From the NCBI GenBank assembly GCA_008931825.1, contig QXVZ01020587.1, positions 1-53,349 on the forward strand: a DNA stretch of 53,349 nucleotides. The letters run 5' to 3'. Origin of the DNA: Phallusia fumigata. Lineage: Eukaryota > Chordata > Ascidiacea > Phlebobranchia > Ascidiidae. This document shows positions 46,801 through 53,349 of the stretch, one piece after another; within the stretch, counting starts at the first letter, position 1, and every line of letters starts with the position of its first letter. Position numbers and translations under genes: made by a program. The notes beneath the pieces were generated by a model. The model was not told the origin of the DNA, searched no databases, and worked only from the letters and a program-made list of their open reading frames with translations.

Positions 46801-49800
46801 AGCCACACATTTTTTTTCTTGATATAAGTCTTTCCACATTTGTGTTGTAGATCGTATGAGCCGTAAGGAAGATGCATCTCTCATATACACCTCTGATGAT
46901 TCTGAGAGGTAGCTTTGATAAATATGTGTTAAGGGAGTAATAAGACCAGTGCTTCTTAACCTTGTTTATTGCACCAAACCTCTACAATTTTTCCAACCTC
47001 GAACCCCAATAAGTTACGCAATAATACCACAAAAAGGTATCGATTGGAATAAAGTAGGTTTAAAACGAAACGGAATGAGATCGAACGAAATCAACCAACT
47101 CCAGTTTAAATATAAGGGCGTCATGGTTGGTTGATGTGATCATTATTGCATCACAATAGTAAAAAGAATCAGTGGGTTTAACCTTTTAATTTGGGTTGGG
47201 ATTTAGGAACAATTTAAAAATCCCCGGATTAGAAAGTAATGGAAATAATATGCTAATTATGGGTCCCCTTCCTGAAGGGGACACATATTGTTTTTACTGT
47301 TTGTTTTTGTTTTTTTTCTTGTTTTTTCTTTTATTTTTCATTTTTTTTCTTTTTGTTTCCTTTTTGTCCCCTGCAGCTTGTCTGTGCACTTTTGTCATGA
47401 AATGTTTGATGGATTTGGATAAAACTTTCACAGCTGGTAGATATGGTCAAGGGGGTGCGTCATGAGTTTAGTTTAACCCCAAAGCCTCAGTGGTTACCCC
47501 GATAGCCCCCTAAATGGGTCAAATCATTAAACATTCTCCGATTTTTATAAAATTTAGACAGATTGTTTAACATGGCATTGTGGTGCAATAATTAATGTGT
47601 TTTACCCCATAGCCCCAGTGGTTACACCGCTAACCCCCTAAAGCATAGCCCCATTGGTTACCCTGCTAGCTCTCTAAACTGGGTCAAATTACTAAACAAT
47701 CTCCGAATTGAATGTAACTTGGACAGTTTGTAGAGCATGCAATTGGGGTGCACTAATTGCTTTGTTTATACCTATAGCCTGGACATGTATTCAGAAAAAT
47801 GCACAATGTAGTACTTTGCATGTGTAGGGACCCATGCATTTTTGACAGCAGAAACAATCATGTCATACATAGCGCAGGTAACTACAAGACCCATTGTAAA
47901 ATAATTTGTGGAATTTGTTCTCTTTTTAAATCGGTTAATAGTGTATGTAGAATGTCTATATATGGTAAGCCACCCTTCTAGTTGGATATTGTTTCCTCCC
48001 TTGCATTGTGTTAGACACATTCAAAAGGGTAATCCGTAATACAAAAAATTGGTAGTTTAACAGTACACTACGTTTTTAGTTGTGGGTAGTGGCACATACT
48101 CGTTTCGGCGACCATAGCGTACTAAATGTCAAAAACTCGATCATACTGCACCTTTTGATGATAACAGACATGAGTCTATTAAGATTTGCTTAACTGACTG
48201 GTTTGTGTTTATTTTGCAAGTGATGAAAAAAAATGGAACTTATCATCCAGGGAGTTATCTCTTGCCAATGAGAATCGCTCGTATGGCTTTAGTGGTGAGT
48301 TAAAAAAACGTTTGTGGAAACACAGGGCTAAAAAACAAACTACCATGTCTTTTTGACAATTACATAGTTTGCTGAAATGTTCAAACAATACATATATATA
48401 TGTATGTATATAATAGTATTTGTATGTAGAATGTACGTCCTTCACTTTGTATATAATTTTTGTCAACTTGCAGAACCGAAACAAGAAAAACGGGATGTGG
48501 TAAAAATTAAATCTGCAAAGAAGTCAAAAAAGAAAAGCAGAAACAGTAAGTATTCAAAAAAACTAAACAAATATAAATCTTGTCAAGTAGTAGTGTTTGT
48601 TGTTCCAGAAAGTGGGAATTATGATTCAGACAGGTTGGGTGATGCAAGATCTGATTCTAAACATGTCCAGAAACTGATTGTTAAGACATCCAGGGCTGGT
48701 GATGCAAAAGTGATGAAGGTTTGTTTTGTTACATGTCAAAGTAGCATGCCTGGTAGTAGGTTACATAGGTTTTTACCCCGGCAACATTTTCAGGCAAAAA
48801 ATATTTTTAGTTACAAAACCTTTGACAGGTTATGTGGTTTTTAGTAAAAAACGTTTTAGGTTCACAAGGAAAAAGATACTAGTTTGAGCGACCGTGAACG
48901 ATTACCAGTGCCTAAACTTTCTGCCTCCATATCTGTGCCTATTGCTCCCAAAGAAAAAAGGAAGGAAAAAAAGGATAAGAAAAAGAAAAAGCAGAAGGAA
49001 AAGGAAAAGGATTTCAAAGTCAAAGTATTAAATTAAGAAAAAATAAATAATACTTTATGTATTCATGTACATTTTTGTTTAGATTAAAGAAGAAAGTCCT
49101 ATTCCAAAACTTACTTTCAAGATGACACCAAGTGATCACCATGTGTGAGTTGCTGAACCATTCCGTTTAAAAATATCTAAAAAATTACACTGTATTTTTG
49201 TTTACTTTTAAAGGAGTATAGTTAAACCGTCGAAAATAAAGAGACCCTCTGTAGATGAAAAGGTACATGTACCAGCAAAGAAACATGACAACAAAAAGGA
49301 AGCAAAGTCATTGGTTGAACGAAAAGGTATATGTCTACATCAACCTTTCTGGGTGCTGTGGGCCATTTTTACATAAAAGTTATTACAGGCCATGAACGTT
49401 TTTTTAAAATTAACTACCAATTAAGCCCTTTTACAATATTTCTCTGTGATGTCATAAATCCTTGTAGTGTTGCCAACAGATTTAAAAAAAAAGAAGTTAT
49501 ATAAAAACTAAAACAGTTAATACATTTTGATGGCAAATTACTTGAACCTAAAAAACAAAAAAGTTAAAAAAAATCTGCTCATGGGCCGCATTTCGCCTTT
49601 GGTTCAGCAACCCTGGTCTATATATATGTGTACATATATTTCTATATGTATACATACATAAAGATACATATATATACATATATACATAGGATATTCACAT
49701 GGTTCCTAAAGATAAAAATAGCCAATGCTAGCCCCAAAATATTAAAAAAGGTAACATTTGTCTGAGTCTAAATGGGATAAAAACTTCTGCAGATTGTTGT

Positions 49801-50330
49801 AGTTACTCATCTTTTCTGTTGTCTCGGTGACTCCCAGCTCGCCAAGCACCAAACTTTGCCAAAACAGAAACCACATGGGACTGAATGTGGAAAATCCATT
49901 GGATCTTGTTTAACATTAAATTTCCTTGAGGTCTAATTTAATTTGTGACATAACCCTTAATTCTTTGTTTGTTGAACAGTTATTACACAAACCATCAGTG
50001 TTGCTTCAGCTGGTGCTTCAGCTGGTGTTGGTGTCATAATTGATGCACAGGGAAATCAGGTTTGGATTTGTCCTGGGTGTAATAAACCTGATGATGGAAG
50101 CCCTATGATTGGTTGTGATAAATGTGATGGATGGTACCATTGGTAAGGATCTGTTTCACCTTATTGTTGTACTAGAAGAAAACACTTACCCTGCTTTTCT
50201 TTTTTGAAGGCCCTGTGTGGGAATTACTCAAGAGCCACCAGAAAGTGAGGAATGGTATTGCCCTTCTTGTGCCAAGCAAAAACAAAAACTCAAGAAAAAG
50301 AATAGCAAATCTAAACATAAATTTAAATGA
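40846..50330 (+). CDS. TAF3: TFIID subunit TAF3 with histone fold and PHD finger (16 exons, 851 aa)
   Basis: Exons: 40846-41011, 41198-41431, 42550-42684, 43754-43924, 45267-45877, 46039-46146, 46211-46403, 46851-46908, 48221-48294, 48474-48545, 48609-48718, 48860-49024, 49083-49144, 49214-49326, 49980-50142 and 50210-50330. All are GT/AG and the total is an exact reading frame. Residues 1 to about 80 form the TAF3 histone fold (NILRIVVAHYSQAIGFDSV, TDPHLNDVLESF), which pairs with TAF10 in TFIID. A long disordered Lys/Ser-rich middle includes DDDDD (162-166) and a Lys-rich run near 670-695. The C-terminal PHD finger (786 to about 838) reads VWICPGC, KPDDGSPMIGCDKCDGWYHW and WYCPSC; the zinc ligands and the Trp residues of the H3K4me3 cage are kept, nearly identical to human TAF3 (929 aa). 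The acceptor at 41197 was preferred over 41150 because it gives QTDPHLNDV with the family spacing. Confidence 0.94.
44625..45020 (+). repeat. About 128-bp tandem repeat in TAF3 intron 4
   Basis: CTAGCCCC recurs at 44752, 44881 and 45008. Each unit reads roughly GTGGTTACCCTGCTAGCCCC, then ATGGGTCAAATTATTAAACA, GAAATT.AGACAGT and CATTGTGGTGCA..A. It is preceded by GCTTGTCCATG...TTTCACAGCTGGTAGATATG, shared with the intron-8 block. Confidence 0.9.
47370..47780 (+). repeat. The same 128-bp repeat family in TAF3 intron 8
   Basis: The leader GCAGCTTGTCTGTG...TTTCACAGCTGGTAGATATG starts the block, followed by units whose TAGCCCCC-like anchors lie at 47503, 47630 and 47666 with GGGTCAAATCATTAAACA and CATTGTGGTGCAATAA. 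A T-rich tract (about 47289-47370) precedes it. Confidence 0.9.
49612..49690. repeat. TA/CA-rich microsatellite in TAF3 intron 14
   Basis: Irregular TATATATGTGTACATATAT-type repeats. Just upstream, GGTTCAGCAACCCTGG resembles one end of an hAT element; the other end is not clear. Confidence 0.7.
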
Positions 50331-50332
50331 TG

Positions 50333-50354
50333 AATAAAAAAACATGCAAATAAA
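50333..50354 (+). promoter_or_regulatory. Two poly(A) signals of TAF3
   Basis: AATAAA at 50333-50338 and again at 50349-50354, directly after the TAF3 stop at 50330. The 3' untranslated region would be very short. Confidence 0.7.
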
Positions 50355-53349
50355 TGTAACTAATTTTAAGTCATTTTTATATCTGGTACAATTTTAAAAT
50401 TATAAAATAAAATAAAATGTCCTGGGGCTTCTGAAGCCAGGCTAATTTCTAAATCAACTCACAAATTGGTAATCTCTGGTGTAACACCACCAAACAAAGG
50501 ACATCATTTGTGCATCAAAGGATAGGCAATCAGTCACAATATTAGCCCATTAACTTGCAGCTGGCTGTATGCTGTGAATCTGGTCATTGTTTAACGGATT
50601 TTCAGGTCTTTAGTATTTAGCTGGGTTTAGAAAAAAATTGAGTGAATGTTGTTTACTCTGCCAGAATCACAACATGGGTTCCCTGCAAATAACCACTGGA
50701 CCATCAAACTAAGATTTTTCTTGTTTGTTGGTGTACTACGACCTTTTTTGTGTTGACATGTCAGGTTGCGATTTTCCCTTTGTGCTTTGTTTCGTTTTTT
50801 TTAAAGCGCTCCACCTTTCCTTCAGTTGCTTTACGCAGTTCTGTTACGTGGCATGACGTTTGTAAACACCAGCCTCCAAGACATTGTGAATTGTAAGCAG
50901 CATGCTCGTTTGGTATTGCACTAAAACATTACTATTATTCTTTATCTAAATGATGCTGGATAGTGAATGGATTGATTACTGAGCAGTCACACTTACTATC
51001 GAAATACACACCTTTTTCTTGCAACAACTACAAGATGTTTGAACTACACGACACGGCTAGGACGTGAACAATAAAATTAGCCATTTAAAAAGTTGCATCC
51101 TTTAAGAAATAAGAGCAAAAAAATCCAAAAACGCTGACTGAGACGTCACAGACCACAAACAGTGCGAGGTCGCCACAGAAAGTTTGCTGAATGTTTGTTA
51201 CGTCATTTACCAAAACAAAAGACTTTTGGAAACATATCATCATGGCAACTACGGCGTGCATGTGCATCTAACGTTGAAACATTGTTCGGAAGTCACGATG
51301 GCAAACAAAAATATCCCAAACCAAAGACAAGAGTCGTTTCAATTTTAAACTATGATGTTCAGTTTACGCAAAATAATTGCGTAATAAATGCAAACGAGAA
51401 ACGAAACGTGATTTTAATAAATTATATCAGGTGTATCTTATGAAGTAATAATGAGTTATGGTATAATTTAAATGCCATTCCAAACCATCAAAACAATTTT
51501 AGCTGATTGTCCACTGCGGGTTATCCGATTGAAAAGCTCAAATCGCTTTTTGGTGTTTGCCTGACGGGATTGGAAATCCCCCTGTTATTTCTGGCAACTG
51601 TGAATTTAATCAGGTAAATATCTAAGCAGGCCCCAAAAGCTTAACCAAATATGCACAAAATCACAACTGTGATTTTAGGTACTGCACAACAATAGTTTTC
51701 TAAACTGCTTGCAATGATGCTATGCATAGAAACTAATAATGTTAGCAACAAAGTAACCACGTCAGTTTAACTGTGAAAATGTGGCGTTACTTTTACGTAG
51801 TGTAGTTGTTGGCATTGCAATGAGGGCCAAACCATGATACCAGTAATCTTGGCAACCGAAATTTACCACCGTCATACTGACTATTATTCTGTTAAAAAGC
51901 TGACTTTGCTTAAATTGTCATTGCAACCAATTAACGATTACATTTTTCTGGGGATTTTAAACATGTTTTTTTAAACGAGTCCACGCTGCACCGTCGTTTT
52001 GGAGTTAAAAGTAGGTTGTTTAGCTCCCTTTCTTTAACAAAGGATACCATTTAGTCGCATCATGTGCGTAAGATCGTAGCGAGTGTAAATTTTAAGTGAA
52101 TGTCAACAGGTGTTCCTCCTATAATGACGATTTCGGGCTTGTTGAAAACGGCATACCCTGTAGAATAAGTATGGCTGTGGCTAATGTGCCGTTTGATCAC
52201 AGTTTATAAAATATATGTTCAATGAAATACATGAACTTCAAAATAGAATGTTAATTCGCGTAGAGTGAATATTGCTGTTTAGTTTTGATGAAGAAAGGGG
52301 AATATACTACAATCACTTTTGCGGAAGTTTTATTGCCTCCAAACTCCTTGTTATTACGTTTTTTTTCTGTTTGTCTTGACGTTTATAATTTTAATTGCAT
52401 TATAGTTTGAAAGTTAATCATGTTCGGTCGATTTTTGAACTAAACAAAGTTTTGACCCTCTCTAATAATCCTTGCAAGTTTGATGAAAAACACCCGCCTT
52501 TTGGTTCGGGGTGACTTATATCCCGTTTCCAAGGCTGTTAGTCTGATCGGACTTATTACAAATTGTGGTCCGATCGGACCAACACGGATACGTAACTTAT
52601 TTCCATTGCCATTCCAGTTTAATGTTACTGAACGCGTTTCTGGGCCAATCGAGAGCGTGTCGTGCATTAACTTCATGTGTGGTAATTGTGTACTATAGGT
52701 TTTGAAAACAGTTGCTGATAACTACAATGTCGGAACAGTATAAATTCAAGTGTAAATTATTAGTTTTTTTACGATAAACCTCCAAATGTTTATTTTTCCC
52801 AAATTTCTTGGTTACAGTTTTTGTCGACCTGCTTGGAAGAACACGATAATTACTTTTGATGCCAAGAGAAACACATGGCTGGCCACACTGTGCTTGTTAA
52901 ACTGATTAATTCAATGCCATAAACATAAAACATATGTGACAGCTTATCACTAGCCATCCGTAACAACATTTACACACGGTAAATTTCTTCTAGAATTCCT
53001 TTTGAAGTTACCAGTAATAGTTATATTTCCACAAAATTGCTGTAAACAGGCGCCGGCAACAACTAACGAGACGAACAAAAAAGTTCCGATCGGACCTCTT
53101 CGCGAGAACGGTGAAAAATTCGCCGAGTCATGCTTTTTGGATCCGATTGGACGAAAAAAGCGGAAAAGTCCGATCGGACCAATGGCCATGGAAACAGGAT
53201 AAAAGTTAAAAGCACTTACAATCAATATTGTTACAAACAACATTTAACGACTGAGCCCCCCCCCCCCTTTTTTTTTTACTGTTTTGTTTTTTATTTAGTA
53301 TAACTCACTCGTGCCCATCATTCAAAAGCCACAACCTCCGTCAAGGCCT
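50355..53349. other. Intergenic to window end, no gene recognised
   Basis: Open frames up to 97 codons match nothing known. The region carries an inverted repeat pair with CCGATCGG palindromes (52515-52600 and 53085-53205) and a poly-C/poly-T run at about 53256-53278. Confidence 0.4.
52515..53205. repeat. Inverted repeat pair with CCGATCGG palindromes
   Basis: TATATCCCGTTTCCAAGGC...AGTCTGATCGGACTT near 52515-52550 pairs as an inverted copy with ...AAGTCCGATCGGACC, ATGGCCATGGAAACAGGATA near 53165-53203. Further TCCGATCGGAC motifs occur near 52570 and 53087, and a changed one, TCCGATTGGAC, near 53141. These look like the ends of a TIR element of about 0.7 kb or two solo copies. Confidence 0.65.

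Overview
The window looks like nuclear DNA of a tunicate, most probably a Ciona species. It is AT-rich, with intron-containing animal genes, many short introns with clean GT/AG borders, a single JAK-type kinase, tRNA-derived SINEs, many small hAT-like elements and a 16-base match to the Ciona spliced leader as I remember it. The species call is inference. Ambiguous bases (n) occur at 4807, 9272, 25175 and 25497.

Layout. 3.6-5.9 kb (+): a small two-LIM-domain gene of the FHL kind whose first intron holds a five-copy 161-bp tandem repeat. 7-13.5 kb: intergenic DNA with a tRNA-like SINE, hAT-type MITEs, a long perfect-looking hairpin, a decayed BEL/Pao retrotransposon and another SINE. 14.6-19.9 kb (-): a six-exon secreted trypsin-fold protein in which all three catalytic residues are replaced. 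20-24 kb: nothing recognised. 24.2-25.6 kb: an LTR-like block with three 82-bp upstream repeats, a TATA box, poly(A) signals and an internal duplication. 27.0-30.4 kb (-): an intronless full-length Janus kinase. 34.6-36.0 kb (+): an unrecognised Arg/Ser-rich small protein in six exons, with a decayed copy of part of it 1.1 kb upstream. 36.2-37.7 kb (-): a cyclophilin of the PPIL3 type. 38.9-39.7 kb: two more MITEs. 40.8-50.3 kb (+): TAF3, 16 exons, histone fold at the start and an H3K4me3-reader type PHD finger at the end. 50.4-53.3 kb: no gene recognised; an inverted repeat pair with CCGATCGG palindromes.

The genes do not form a pathway or operon; they are independent metazoan genes (cytokine signalling, secretion, splicing-associated cyclophilin, TFIID). 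PPIL3 and the Arg/Ser-rich gene converge tail to tail, while PPIL3 and TAF3 are divergent. All splice models were built by hand from reading frame, splice borders and family similarity; no transcript data were available.
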